A DNA stretch of 64,000 nucleotides from 0-14-3-00-41-53 sp041500225 (GTDB lineage Bacteria > Nitrospirota > Thermodesulfovibrionia > Thermodesulfovibrionales > SM23-35): NCBI GenBank assembly GCA_041500225.1, contig JBGQLV010000006.1, forward strand, positions 9,523 through 73,522. Direction: 5' to 3'. The notes under the pieces were generated by a model. That model did not search any database. It was not told where the DNA came from and saw nothing but the letters and a program-made list of their open reading frames with translations. Below are positions 7,953 through 17,194 of the stretch, piece after piece (positions within the stretch are counted from its first letter, which is position 1; each line of letters begins with the position of its first letter). The translations under genes were made by a program, and so were the position numbers.

Positions 7953-8948
7953 ATGTCTGAGCTTAGAAAGGATCCGATATCCGGTCGATGGGTTATTATC
8001 TCTGTGGAAAGAGGTAAAAGACCAACGGATTTTATTTCTCCTTCCCAGAGAAAGAGGGGTGGTTTTTGCCCATTCTGTCCGGGTAACGAATATACTACAC
8101 CAACAGAGATAATGGCTTTCAGACCTTCCGGCGCAAAGCCGAATTCACCGGGGTGGACATTAAGAGTTATGCCTAATAAGTTCCCGGCCCTTCAGATACA
8201 AGGAGACCTGAATAAGACAGGAGAAGGCATTTTCGATAAGATGAATGGGATAGGTGCCCATGAGGTCGTAGTGGAGACACCTGATCACATGCAATCTCTC
8301 TCGACGATGCCGTTGAAGGCAGTTGAGGACGTACTGTGGGCATACTATATAAGGCTTACTGATTTGAGGAAGGATAAGCGTTTTAAGTATGTACTGATAT
8401 TCAAAAATGAAGGTGACGCTGCGGGTGCATCCCTTGAGCATTCCCATACCCAGTTAATCGCACTGCCAATTATTCCTAAGTTGGTAAAAGAAGAGACCGA
8501 TGCAGCAAAACGTTATTATGAGTTGAAGGAGAGATGTATTTTTTGTGATGTTATTAGTCAGGAACTGGAATACAGGAAGAGGGTAATATATGAAAACTCA
8601 ACGTATGTTGCACTTGCACCATTTGCACCAAGGGCCCCTTTCGAGACATGGATATTACCCAAGAAGCATGAGTCGAGCTTCTCTCCGCCGGACAAGAACT
8701 TCTCGGATCTTGCAGAAATTCTCCAGGTGATTCTGAAACAGATGGACAGGATACTCGAGGTGCCTCCTTATAATTTTGTAATACATACTTCTCCATTTTA
8801 TGATGAGGTAAACGATTACTACCACTGGCATATAGAGCTTGTGCCTAAGCTGACAAAAATTGCAGGATTTGAATGGGGATCGGGTTTTTATATTAATCCT
8901 ACACCTCCGGAGGAGTCGGCCAGGTTTATGAGAGAGGCAAAGATATGA
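7953..8948 (+). CDS. galT: Galactose-1-phosphate uridylyltransferase (HIT family)
   Basis: A 331-residue GalT-type nucleotidylyltransferase. I start at ATG 7953 (MSELRKDPISGRWVII) because GGAGG lies just before it; the ATG at 7926 adds nine unrelated residues. The N-terminal zinc site FCPFCPGNE, the active-site HxHxQ (LEHSHTQL) and the second His cluster YYHWHIELVPKL are present. It would exchange UMP between UDP-glucose and hexose-1-phosphates. In organisms with glycogen genes it may act on glucose-1-phosphate with ADP or UDP as donor. It overlaps glgA by ATGA, so the two are translationally coupled. Confidence 0.88.
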   Translation: MSELRKDPISGRWVIISVERGKRPTDFISPSQRKRGGFCPFCPGNEYTTPTEIMAFRPSGAKPNSPGWTLRVMPNKFPALQIQGDLNKTGEGIFDKMNGIGAHEVVVETPDHMQSLSTMPLKAVEDVLWAYYIRLTDLRKDKRFKYVLIFKNEGDAAGASLEHSHTQLIALPIIPKLVKEETDAAKRYYELKERCIFCDVISQELEYRKRVIYENSTYVALAPFAPRAPFETWILPKKHESSFSPPDKNFSDLAEILQVILKQMDRILEVPPYNFVIHTSPFYDEVNDYYHWHIELVPKLTKIAGFEWGSGFYINPTPPEESARFMREAKI

Positions 8949-10429
8949 AGATACTTATTGCAACTCCTGAGGCGGTACCTTATGTGAAGACCGGCGGCCT
9001 TGCGGATGTTGCAGGTACCTTATGGAAGGAATACAGGGGTATAAAAGAAGAGGCATATATTATCCTGCCTCTTTATAAAAAGATAAAAGAGGGTCAATCG
9101 CTGCCACTGGATACAGGTGTTAAAATAAAAGTTCCTGTTGGGGACAGGGTCATAGAGGGGAGGATATTCAGCAATAAATCCTCATCCTATTTCATAAGGT
9201 GTGATGAATTCTTTGATAGACAGGAACTATATGGTACGCCGGCGGGAGATTATATTGATAATGCATCGAGATTTATTTTTTTCTCAAGGGGGATACTCGA
9301 GACATGTAAGGAACTGAACCTTAAGCCGGATGTAATCCACTGCAACGACTGGCAGACAGGGCTGGTACCTCTTTATCTAAAGACAATATACAGGGCTGAT
9401 AAATTTTTTAAAAATACTGCTACCGTACTTACAATACACAATCTCGGATATCAGGGCCTTTTCCAATCATCAGAAATGCCCATCACAAATCTTGGTTGGG
9501 AGCTTTTCAACCCGGAGGGCATAGAATTTTACGGGCAGGTAAATTTTCTTAAGGCAGGCATTATCTCTGCAGATATCCTGAATACAGTCAGTAACACTTA
9601 TGCAAAAGAAATCCTCAATAAAGAGTTCGGGTTTGGCCTTGATGGTGTGTTGCGAATGAGAGGGAAAGACCTTTACGGTGTGATAAATGGTATAGATTAT
9701 AAAGAGTGGGACCCTTCGGGAGATAAGTTTATACCTGCCAATTATAGCCATGATGACATTTCAGGGAAGACGCTCTGTAAAAAGGAGCTTATGAGATCAT
9801 TGTTCGGACCATTGGATGATATAAATGCCGAACGTATCCCACTTTTGGGTATGGTTGGAAGGCTTTCTGCACAGAAGGGATTAGACCTTGTTCTAAACTC
9901 TATTGATGAACTCTTGTCTTTTGGTGTAAAGCTTGTTATTCTGGGTAGGGGTGACGAAGTATTCCAAAGAAGCTTTTCAGAGGTAGCGAAAAAATATAAG
10001 GATAAGGTATCTGTCACCATCGGATTTGAAGAGACACTTGCCCACAGGATTTACGCAGGTTCTGACTTTTTTCTTATGCCATCAAGGTATGAGCCATGCG
10101 GACTCGGCCAGCTTATAGCGCTGCGATATGGGTGTATTCCTATAGCAAGAAGGACAGGCGGACCTGTGGATACTATACAGGATTATGAACCTATGACCTC
10201 AAAAGGCACGGGTTTCCTTTTTTCTGATTACACTCCTTCTGCAATGCAGGATGCTGTTAAGAGAGCCCTTTGTGTTTATACAGATAGGGATAAATTGCAC
10301 AAGATGGTTTTAGATGGAATGAAGATGGATTTCTCATGGAGGAAATCAGCCGAAAGATATATTGAAATTTATAGATCTGCTATAAAAAAGAAGGCTTTAA
10401 AAGGTATTTCTTATGGATATAGCGTATAA
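8945..10429 (+). CDS. glgA: Glycogen/starch synthase
   Basis: A 494-residue GT5 glycosyltransferase of normal family length. The N-terminal KTGGLADVAG motif (K15-x-G-G) binds ADP-glucose. VIHCNDWQTGLVP and TIHNLGYQG are typical of GlgA, and the C-terminal domain has SRYEPCGLGQL with the catalytic glutamate and the RRTGGPVDTI loop. It elongates alpha-1,4-glucan from ADP-glucose. The start ATG overlaps the galT stop (ATGA), and the 3' end overlaps the next kinase gene by 17 bases, so carbohydrate storage and signalling genes are in one operon. Confidence 0.93.
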   Translation: MKILIATPEAVPYVKTGGLADVAGTLWKEYRGIKEEAYIILPLYKKIKEGQSLPLDTGVKIKVPVGDRVIEGRIFSNKSSSYFIRCDEFFDRQELYGTPAGDYIDNASRFIFFSRGILETCKELNLKPDVIHCNDWQTGLVPLYLKTIYRADKFFKNTATVLTIHNLGYQGLFQSSEMPITNLGWELFNPEGIEFYGQVNFLKAGIISADILNTVSNTYAKEILNKEFGFGLDGVLRMRGKDLYGVINGIDYKEWDPSGDKFIPANYSHDDISGKTLCKKELMRSLFGPLDDINAERIPLLGMVGRLSAQKGLDLVLNSIDELLSFGVKLVILGRGDEVFQRSFSEVAKKYKDKVSVTIGFEETLAHRIYAGSDFFLMPSRYEPCGLGQLIALRYGCIPIARRTGGPVDTIQDYEPMTSKGTGFLFSDYTPSAMQDAVKRALCVYTDRDKLHKMVLDGMKMDFSWRKSAERYIEIYRSAIKKKALKGISYGYSV

Positions 10430-12860
10430 ACAAAAAATTGCAGAAATAATTTTTGAAAACATCCGTGACGGCATTATAATGCTTGACAGAAATTCTAAGA
10501 TACTTGCGGTTAACAGCGCTATAGAAAAATGGACAGAAAAGCCTGTTTCTGACCTCATAGATAAAGACTGTACAGATGTATTTCATGACATTACAGGGAT
10601 ATGTCCACATTGTGCAGCCAAAGTGACATTTGAAACAGGTGAGGTCAATATTGTGATGCAAAAGGGCAATCATAAGGACATTGCATATTACGCAGAGCTT
10701 TCAGCTTACCCGATAAAGGGCGATACAGGAGAGCTTACGGGATGTGTCGTATTTATTCAGGATGTAACAGAAAGGATGCTCTGTCATGAGGAGATTCTTG
10801 GCCTTTACACCGAGGTAACACAGACAAAGGAGTATCTCGAGGGGTTTATTGAGAACTCTGCAGATGCGATAATTACGTCTGATCAGGATGGTATTATTAC
10901 ATCATGGAACAAGGGAGCAGAGAGGATATACGGTTTTACGAAAGAAGATGCAATCGGGAAATTTTTACCTTTTGTCCCTGATTTCCTCATTGACCCTGAA
11001 TATGAAATGGCTCATAGAGTAATAGATGGAGAGGTGTTAAAAGAGATAGAAACCATGAGGAAGATGAAGGATGGTACGATTATAACAGTAAGCCTTACAC
11101 TCTCTCCAATTAAAGATGCTGCAGGCAAGGTTATAGGAATCAGTTGTATATCCAGAGATATATCAAAGAAAAAACGCGTTGAGAAAGAACTTATCAGGAG
11201 GAACCAGGAGCTTTCGAGACTTTTCTTTATCAGTTCAGCAATGAGGGGCACCCTTGAACTTGACAGGTTGTTAAGAATGGTTCTTACTGCAGTTACCATG
11301 GGCGATGGCCTCGGCTTTAACCGCGCAATCCTCTTCCTGTTTGATGAAAAAGAGAAGATATTGAAGGGGGCTGTAGGGGTAGGGCCTGCGAGCCCAGAGG
11401 AGGCATGGCAGATATGGGAGAGGCTCTCCTTAGAGAAGAAGACGCTGTCTGACATAATGCGTGATATAGAAATTGGGCCATTGAGAAAGGATTCTTTTTT
11501 TGACAGACTTAGCCGTGGTATGGAGATACCCCTATCAGAGGAAACAATTCTTACAAAGACCGCGAAAGAGAAGAAACCTTTTAATATTCAGGATGTAAAA
11601 AAAGAACCACTCTCAGATACAGTCCTGATACAGCAGCTTGGTACACATGCTTATGCTGTTTCGCCGTTGATATCGAGGGATAAGGTAATAGGTGTCCTCT
11701 GGGTTGACAACCATTTCAACAGAAGGCATATAACCGATGAAGATATGAGGTTTTTAAGCGGTTTTTCAAACCATATTACAACAGCTATAGAGAGCGCAAG
11801 GCTTTTTGAACAGGTTGCACTTGCAGAGCAGGAGCTTGAGAATATATTTGAGTCGATATCTGATATGGTCTGCTTTATCACCAAGGATTATGTAATAAAG
11901 AGCATCAATAAGGCTGTCAGTAAAAGATTGGGTAAACCCCATGATGAGATTATAGGGAAGAAGTGTTATGAGGTATTTCATGGGATGAGCAGCCCGTGGA
12001 CAAAGTGTCCGCATCATGAAACGGTTGAGACAAAAAAGGCTTATGTCGAGGAGGTAGAGGACCATTATCTTGGTGGTACATTCATTACCTCAAGCTCTCC
12101 GATATTTGGTACAACAGGAGAGTTTATAGGTACAGTCCATGTAATCAGGGATATAACTGAACTGAAAAACCTTCAAGAGCGGCTTATAATGACAGAAAGG
12201 ATGGCTGCACTCGGAGAGGTTGCAGCAAGGGTAGCTCATGAGATAAGGAACCCCCTTGTATCTGTTGGTGGATTTGCAAGGAGACTCGAAAAGAAGTTAG
12301 ACGGCAATCTGAAGGAATACGCTGATATAATTGCAAGGGAAGTCGAGAGACTCGAAGGAATACTTAATGAGATCCTCGGTTTTGTTAAAGAAACAAGGTT
12401 TGTAAAGGAAATAGTCAATCCTAATAGGCTTATAGAAGAGGTTATCTCTCTGATAAAGTCTGAGGTCGATGAAAGGGGGATAGTCATTGTCAAGGAGATT
12501 GAAGAACCGACCGAGATATATGTAGATCCTAATAGGATCAAAGAGGCACTGCTTAATATATTGTCAAATGCGGTTCAGGCTATGGGCAACAATGGTACAC
12601 TATTTGTAAAAACATACGTTAAAGATAATGCCGCGGTGTTCGAGATAAAAGATACAGGCATGGGTATAGCCGGGGAAGACCTGCCGTTTATATTTGACCC
12701 TTTCTTTACTACGAAAAAGACAGGTACCGGACTTGGCCTTACCATAACTCACAGGATTATAGAAGGTCACAAAGGGAGTATCGAGGTAGAAAGCAAGCCT
12801 GGCGCAGGAAGCATTTTCAGGGTATTTATACCATTGAATAATATAATGGATGAAAAATGA
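10413..12860 (+). CDS. PAS-PAS-GAF-PAS sensor histidine kinase (NtrB-like)
   Basis: An 815-residue kinase with no predicted transmembrane segment. PAS domains lie at about 8-118 (with a CPHC pair in GICPHC), 140-262 and 470-585 (with a CPHH motif), and a GAF domain at about 285-455. The dimerisation/phosphoacceptor helix reads VAHEIRNPLVSVGGF, so the acceptor is the His of HEIRNP. The HATPase domain has NILSNAVQAMG (N box), DTGMGI (G1) and GTGLGL (G2). Cysteine pairs in two PAS domains could sense redox or a metal; this is inference. It is followed directly by its likely partner regulator. Confidence 0.9.
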   Translation: MDIAYKQKIAEIIFENIRDGIIMLDRNSKILAVNSAIEKWTEKPVSDLIDKDCTDVFHDITGICPHCAAKVTFETGEVNIVMQKGNHKDIAYYAELSAYPIKGDTGELTGCVVFIQDVTERMLCHEEILGLYTEVTQTKEYLEGFIENSADAIITSDQDGIITSWNKGAERIYGFTKEDAIGKFLPFVPDFLIDPEYEMAHRVIDGEVLKEIETMRKMKDGTIITVSLTLSPIKDAAGKVIGISCISRDISKKKRVEKELIRRNQELSRLFFISSAMRGTLELDRLLRMVLTAVTMGDGLGFNRAILFLFDEKEKILKGAVGVGPASPEEAWQIWERLSLEKKTLSDIMRDIEIGPLRKDSFFDRLSRGMEIPLSEETILTKTAKEKKPFNIQDVKKEPLSDTVLIQQLGTHAYAVSPLISRDKVIGVLWVDNHFNRRHITDEDMRFLSGFSNHITTAIESARLFEQVALAEQELENIFESISDMVCFITKDYVIKSINKAVSKRLGKPHDEIIGKKCYEVFHGMSSPWTKCPHHETVETKKAYVEEVEDHYLGGTFITSSSPIFGTTGEFIGTVHVIRDITELKNLQERLIMTERMAALGEVAARVAHEIRNPLVSVGGFARRLEKKLDGNLKEYADIIAREVERLEGILNEILGFVKETRFVKEIVNPNRLIEEVISLIKSEVDERGIVIVKEIEEPTEIYVDPNRIKEALLNILSNAVQAMGNNGTLFVKTYVKDNAAVFEIKDTGMGIAGEDLPFIFDPFFTTKKTGTGLGLTITHRIIEGHKGSIEVESKPGAGSIFRVFIPLNNIMDEK

Positions 12861-12882
12861 AATTAAGGGAGGGAGGAGTGAT

Positions 12883-13233
12883 ATGAAAATACTTGTAGTC
12901 GATGATGATCTGCACATTCAAAGGCTTTACAAAGAAGAGTTTGAAGAAGAAGGCTATGAAGTCGTCATAGCATCCAATGGTAAAGAGGCAATAGAGCTAT
13001 TTGATAGTGAGGTACCTGACATTGTCACGCTCGACATACTCTTGCCCGATGTGGACGGCATCCGTCTCCTGAGGCAGATGAAGGAAAAGAGGCCTAAGGT
13101 ACCTATTATTATGTCCACGGCATATGATTACAGGGATGATTTTGCTGTATGGGCTTCAGAGGCATATATTGTGAAGTCATCAGACCTTGATGAGTTGAAG
13201 GCCACAATAAAGAAGATGCTGACCAAGGAATAA
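12883..13233 (+). CDS. Single-domain response regulator (REC only)
   Basis: A CheY-like receiver of 116 residues. I start at ATG 12883 (MKILVVDDD), preceded by GGAGGGAGGAG; an in-frame ATG at 12850 adds an unlikely hydrophilic leader. The acidic pocket VVDDD, the phospho-acceptor in VTLDILLPD and the switch Thr (MSTAYD) are present. The conserved Lys is followed by Ser in place of the usual cis-Pro (IVKSSD). There is no output domain, so it probably passes phosphate from the adjacent kinase to another protein. Its stop overlaps the moeA start (TAATG). Confidence 0.88.
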   Translation: MKILVVDDDLHIQRLYKEEFEEEGYEVVIASNGKEAIELFDSEVPDIVTLDILLPDVDGIRLLRQMKEKRPKVPIIMSTAYDYRDDFAVWASEAYIVKSSDLDELKATIKKMLTKE

Positions 13234-15155
13234 TGTCCAGGGATATCTATCTTGAAAACACACCTTTGCATGAGGCACTGACAAAGTGGCTTAGAAAGCT
13301 TGATTCCGAAGGGATTGTTAGGCCACTCTCAGGTGAAACAATCAGGGTTATAGATTCTCTTGGAAGGATTACCGCAAAGGCAGTTATCGCAAAAATCTCC
13401 TCTCCTTTTTATCACTCATCAGCAATGGACGGTTATGCTGTAAGACATGCAGAAACCTTTGGTGCGTCAGAGAGAACTCCAAAGAAACTGAAAATAGGAG
13501 AACAGGCAGTTTATGTTGATACAGGTGACCCCATGCCTGAAAGGTTTAATGCCGTAATAATGATTGAAGATGTGAATATAGTGGATGAGAACATTGAAAT
13601 AATTTCGCCTGCAACACCATGGCAGCATGTGAGGGTGATTGGTGATGACATTGTTGCAACTGAATTAATACTTCCTGAAAATCACAGGATAAGACCAGTT
13701 GATATAGGTGCAATGCTCGCAGGTGGGCATATGGAGGTGGCGGTCAGAAGAAAGCCAAAAACAGTCATAATACCAACAGGTACAGAGATTGTAGAACCTG
13801 GCACCGATTTAAAAGAAGGAGATATTATCGAATACAACTCAAGGATCCTCGCTGGGCTTGTCTCTGAATGGGGAGGTGATCCTGTCAGGTTCAGGATTAT
13901 TCCTGACAAGATCGAAGAACTGAAAAAGGCAATACTTGATGCTTGTGGTATGGGAGATTTGATAGTTACAAATGCCGGTGCATCTACAGGTTCAGAGGAT
14001 TTTACGGTAAGTGCTATCAAAGAACTCGGTGAAGTAATACTTCATGGCGTTAGTATAAAGCCCGGCAAGCCTGTTATTCTTGGATTGGTAAGGGGCAAAC
14101 CCGTTCTCGGTATACCAGGCTACCCTGTATCTGCATATATAACATTTAATTTGTTTGCTAAGCCGGTCATTTACAAATGGCAGGGACTTGAGATCGAAGA
14201 ACCTGAGATACTGAGGGCAAAGATTTCAAGGCAGGTTGCATCTACCCTTGGGCAGGAGGAATTCCTGAGGGTAAAGGTAGGGAAGGTCGGTGATAATTTT
14301 ATAGCAACTCCTGTCAGCCGTGGAGCAGGTATACTTATGTCTCTTGTGCGTGCTGATGGATTTGTTCGAATACCTGCCATGTCTGAGGGTATTGGTGCAG
14401 GCACAGAGATAAATGTGGAGCTGATGAGGTCTAAAGGTGATATTGAAAATACGATTGTCTGCATCGGAAGCCATGACAATGCCCTCGATCTGCTTGCAAA
14501 TATATTAAAGAAAAGGTATCCGATATTTTCTATTTCATCAGCCCATGTAGGCTCAATGGGTGGTCTTATAGCATTAAAAAAGGGTGAAGCACATATAGCA
14601 GGAACGCACCTTCTTGACGATGAGACAGGGGAGTACAATGTATCATTTATAAAAAGACTTCTTCCTGATAAAAATATTCTGCTCATAAATCTTGTCTATA
14701 GAGAGCAAGGTCTTCTTGTACCAAAAGGAAATCCCAAAAACATAAAGGGATTTGAAGATTTAACAAGAACCGATGTTGTATTTGTTAACAGACAGGCAGG
14801 TGCAGGAACGAGGCTTCTTACAGATAAATGTTTAAGGGAGCTTGGTATATCCCCTCAAGATGTTAAAGGTTATGAGAGGGAGGAATACACACATATGGGA
14901 GTTGCATCTGCAGTGCTTACAGGGGTTGCAGACACAGGACTTGCTATTCTTGCATCTGCGAGGGCACTAAATCTTGATTTTATTCCTGTTGCAAAAGAAA
15001 GATATGACCTTGCAATCCCTCATGAATTCTTTGAGACGGAGATGCTCCAGTGTCTTATAAAGATTATAAGGGAAGATAGTGAATTCAGGAATATGGTGAT
15101 AGGACTTGGAGGATATGATGTATCAGATATGGGAAAGGTTATGTACGAAGGTTAA
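13233..15155 (+). CDS. moeA: MoeA-type molybdopterin molybdenumtransferase fused to a periplasmic-binding-protein-like domain
   Basis: A 640-residue fusion. Residues 1 to about 400 are MoeA: SSAMDGYAVR near the N-terminus, the VTNAGASTGSEDF loop and PGYPVSAYITF, covering domains I-IV that insert molybdate into adenylylated molybdopterin. Residues about 410-640 match the PBP_like (PF12727) substrate-binding domain (GSHDNALDLLA, VFVNRQAGAGTR) that usually binds small oxyanions or ligands in LysR or PBP proteins. The fusion is known in anaerobes and may sense or deliver the metal oxyanion. The gene follows a two-component pair in the same operon as galT-glgA. Confidence 0.88.
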   Translation: MSRDIYLENTPLHEALTKWLRKLDSEGIVRPLSGETIRVIDSLGRITAKAVIAKISSPFYHSSAMDGYAVRHAETFGASERTPKKLKIGEQAVYVDTGDPMPERFNAVIMIEDVNIVDENIEIISPATPWQHVRVIGDDIVATELILPENHRIRPVDIGAMLAGGHMEVAVRRKPKTVIIPTGTEIVEPGTDLKEGDIIEYNSRILAGLVSEWGGDPVRFRIIPDKIEELKKAILDACGMGDLIVTNAGASTGSEDFTVSAIKELGEVILHGVSIKPGKPVILGLVRGKPVLGIPGYPVSAYITFNLFAKPVIYKWQGLEIEEPEILRAKISRQVASTLGQEEFLRVKVGKVGDNFIATPVSRGAGILMSLVRADGFVRIPAMSEGIGAGTEINVELMRSKGDIENTIVCIGSHDNALDLLANILKKRYPIFSISSAHVGSMGGLIALKKGEAHIAGTHLLDDETGEYNVSFIKRLLPDKNILLINLVYREQGLLVPKGNPKNIKGFEDLTRTDVVFVNRQAGAGTRLLTDKCLRELGISPQDVKGYEREEYTHMGVASAVLTGVADTGLAILASARALNLDFIPVAKERYDLAIPHEFFETEMLQCLIKIIREDSEFRNMVIGLGGYDVSDMGKVMYEG

Positions 15156-16301
15156 TTATCCTTCTTTCTGTGGTTCTTCTTTTTTTCCAACTTCTCCTTC
15201 AATAAGTCTTTTTGCTCCTATGAATCTTTTGAAATAATATGGGGTTCCCAGACTATCAATGGTGACCTTCTTGCCTTTTGATGAAGCATGTATAAACAGG
15301 TCATTGCCAAGATAAATCCCTACATGTGAAGGAAAGGATGCATATGTCCTGAAGAAGACGAGGTCACCGATAGATAGCTCTCCCTTATCAACAGGATTTC
15401 CCTCAAAAAATTGCTCCCTTGCTGATCGTGGAAGATCTATTCCGATCAGGCCATAGACCTTCTGAACATATGCGGAACAGTCAATCCCGAGTAAGCTGCT
15501 ACCGCCGAATCTGTAAGGTATGTCAAGTAATTTTTTTGCAAATAGGATAAGTCTGTCCTGCAACCCCATTTCGCTGAGCTCTTTAGATTCAAATACTTTC
15601 CCCATATCTGTATCTATGCGAGCCTGTGAAAGTATTGTCTCGTAGTTTTTTGTTCCGTCAGTTTTTAAATCGTCCGGTTCTGCTTCAGGTTCCATAAGGA
15701 TTTTCTGACCTGTTTTTAATAAGTCTGTTTCAAGATTATTGATATCCTTAAGCTCATCAATATCGATATTAAACATCCTTGCAATCTTATAAATGTTATC
15801 GCCTTTTTTCACAGTGTAGGTCCTTGTCACGGTTCGTTTAACGAGAAGCTTTTGTCCTATTGTAAGTTTTGTTGTTCTAAGATTATTGATCTCCCTGAGT
15901 TCACTAACTGATATTGAATATTTTTTTGATAAAGACAATAGGGTGTCGCCCTTGTTTACTCTATGAAATTGAGAATCCTCCTGATGTTTAACGGGTTTAA
16001 TATTTTCACCTGAAAATCCCCCCTTTTCCTTTTTACTAAGGGGGGGTGAGGTGGGATTAAGCCTGGTTCTATTAGAAGATTCTTTCTTATTTGAAGGAAT
16101 AGTTATCTTAGAGCCTAGTTTAAGATTATTTGGCCTTAGATTGTTGACTTCTATAATATCTTGTACGCTGACTTTAAATTTCTTGGCTATTTTGGCTGGG
16201 TTGTCGCCCTTTTTTATAGTATAAGCCGTATCAGCATAAATATTGCCTGAGAAAAAGATTGTAAGTATAAAAACAGTAGTAAAAAGATAAAGCCTTCTCA
16301 T
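15156..16301 (-). CDS. Secreted LysM-LysM-LysM-NlpC/P60 peptidoglycan hydrolase
   Basis: A 381-residue exported protein with a signal peptide (residues 1-23, ending at YADTAY). Three LysM peptidoglycan-binding repeats lie at about 26-70, 113-155 and 160-203. A C-terminal NlpC/P60 endopeptidase has Cys275 (GIDCSAYVQ), His326 (SHVGIY) and His338 as catalytic triad. It would cut stem peptides, probably during growth or cell separation. Residues about 81-97 (NPTSPPLSKKEKGGF) between LysM1 and LysM2 are the in-frame translation of a palindromic repeat (16015-16058). It ends 2 bp from moeA, convergent, and follows scpB closely. Confidence 0.9.
   Translation of the reverse strand: MRRLYLFTTVFILTIFFSGNIYADTAYTIKKGDNPAKIAKKFKVSVQDIIEVNNLRPNNLKLGSKITIPSNKKESSNRTRLNPTSPPLSKKEKGGFSGENIKPVKHQEDSQFHRVNKGDTLLSLSKKYSISVSELREINNLRTTKLTIGQKLLVKRTVTRTYTVKKGDNIYKIARMFNIDIDELKDINNLETDLLKTGQKILMEPEAEPDDLKTDGTKNYETILSQARIDTDMGKVFESKELSEMGLQDRLILFAKKLLDIPYRFGGSSLLGIDCSAYVQKVYGLIGIDLPRSAREQFFEGNPVDKGELSIGDLVFFRTYASFPSHVGIYLGNDLFIHASSKGKKVTIDSLGTPYYFKRFIGAKRLIEGEVGKKEEPQKEG
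16015..16058. repeat. Palindromic repeat inserted in the LysM protein gene
   Basis: An imperfect inverted repeat: AATCCCCCCTTTT on one side and AAGGGGGGGTGAGGTGGGATT on the other side of a short T-rich centre. It is translated in frame in the linker between LysM1 and LysM2. Confidence 0.7.
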
Positions 16302-16316
16302 GTTTACCTCCCAGAA

Positions 16317-16850
16317 TTAAGCTGCTTCTTCCCGTATAAGGTCTTTAAGCGTCGGCAGCTCTGTAAGGTCCTTCAACCCAAAATACTGCAAAAATTCTCT
16401 TGTTGTTCCATAAAGAAATGGCCTGCCAGGTACCTCTTTGCGTCCCATTATCTTTATAAGCCTTCTCTCGAGTAATGTCCTTATAGCACTGTCAGAATTG
16501 ACACCCCTGAGTTGTTCAATCTCAGCCCTTATGATAGGTTGTTTGTATGCCATTATGGCTAAGGTCTCGAGGGCGGGTACTGACAGCTTGCTTGAAATGT
16601 GTATATTTCTAAACTTCTTTACCCACTCTGCATATTCAGGGTTTGTTACCATCTGATAGCCATTTGCAATCTCAACTATCAGCACCCCCGCATTTCGATT
16701 TTTGTATTCAGCCATCAACTCCTCCATAAGCCTTTTTATCTCAGGCTCAGGAAGTTCTATCACATCCTTTATAGCAGAAATCGATAGAAGTTCTCCTGAA
16801 AGAAACAAGAGAGCTTCAAGCACCGATATCTTTTCCCTGTCTTCCATCAC
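16317..16850 (-). CDS. scpB: Segregation and condensation protein B
   Basis: A 177-residue ScpB with two tandem winged-helix domains. LEALLFLSGELLS opens the N-terminal one. The signature AIMAYKQPIIRAEIEQLRGV and the VPGRPFLYGTT strand mark the second. ScpB dimers bind ScpA and regulate the Smc complex in chromosome compaction. ScpA is not in the window. Start is either of two adjacent Met codons (16850 or 16847). It lies 15 bp upstream of the LysM gene. Confidence 0.92.
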   Translation of the reverse strand: MMEDREKISVLEALLFLSGELLSISAIKDVIELPEPEIKRLMEELMAEYKNRNAGVLIVEIANGYQMVTNPEYAEWVKKFRNIHISSKLSVPALETLAIMAYKQPIIRAEIEQLRGVNSDSAIRTLLERRLIKIMGRKEVPGRPFLYGTTREFLQYFGLKDLTELPTLKDLIREEAA

Positions 16851-16887
16851 ACAACAATAGAAATATAGCAGAAATCAGCTTAAAATT

Positions 16888-17064
16888 TCAAATGTTTTCT
16901 TCAGGTTTTTCTTCTTTGACGATTTCGAGCGTTTGCTTCTTAATGCGCCTTCTATCGTATCCTTTCTCGCCCTTTCTCGTTGCAACTAAATGGCTGCGGA
17001 GTTTTAATACTGCCTCAATAGGAAGACGAGGTTTCGGTTTTTTCTTTTTTATCGGTTTCTTCAT
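16888..17064 (-). CDS. Small basic protein of unknown function
   Basis: A 58-residue frame, very lysine/arginine-rich (MKKPIKKKKPKPRLPIEAVL, then RKGEKGYDRRRIKKQ). It lies directly upstream of scpB on the same strand. The charge pattern and the KKGxKGYDR-type motif resemble short conserved basic proteins found near housekeeping genes, but I cannot name a family. There is no strong ribosome-binding site. The moderate confidence reflects its length and plausible composition only. Confidence 0.42.
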   Translation of the reverse strand: MKKPIKKKKPKPRLPIEAVLKLRSHLVATRKGEKGYDRRRIKKQTLEIVKEEKPEENI

Positions 17065-17194
17065 CTAAATCAATATACCTTAAAAAGTTCTTAAGATTAA
17101 AGGATAAATTTCGAAAAGTTGTATAATATTTTTATATGACAGGCAGTTAAGCGAGAGCTAAAAATCATTTTTATAATGGAAGAGGATTTTTTTA

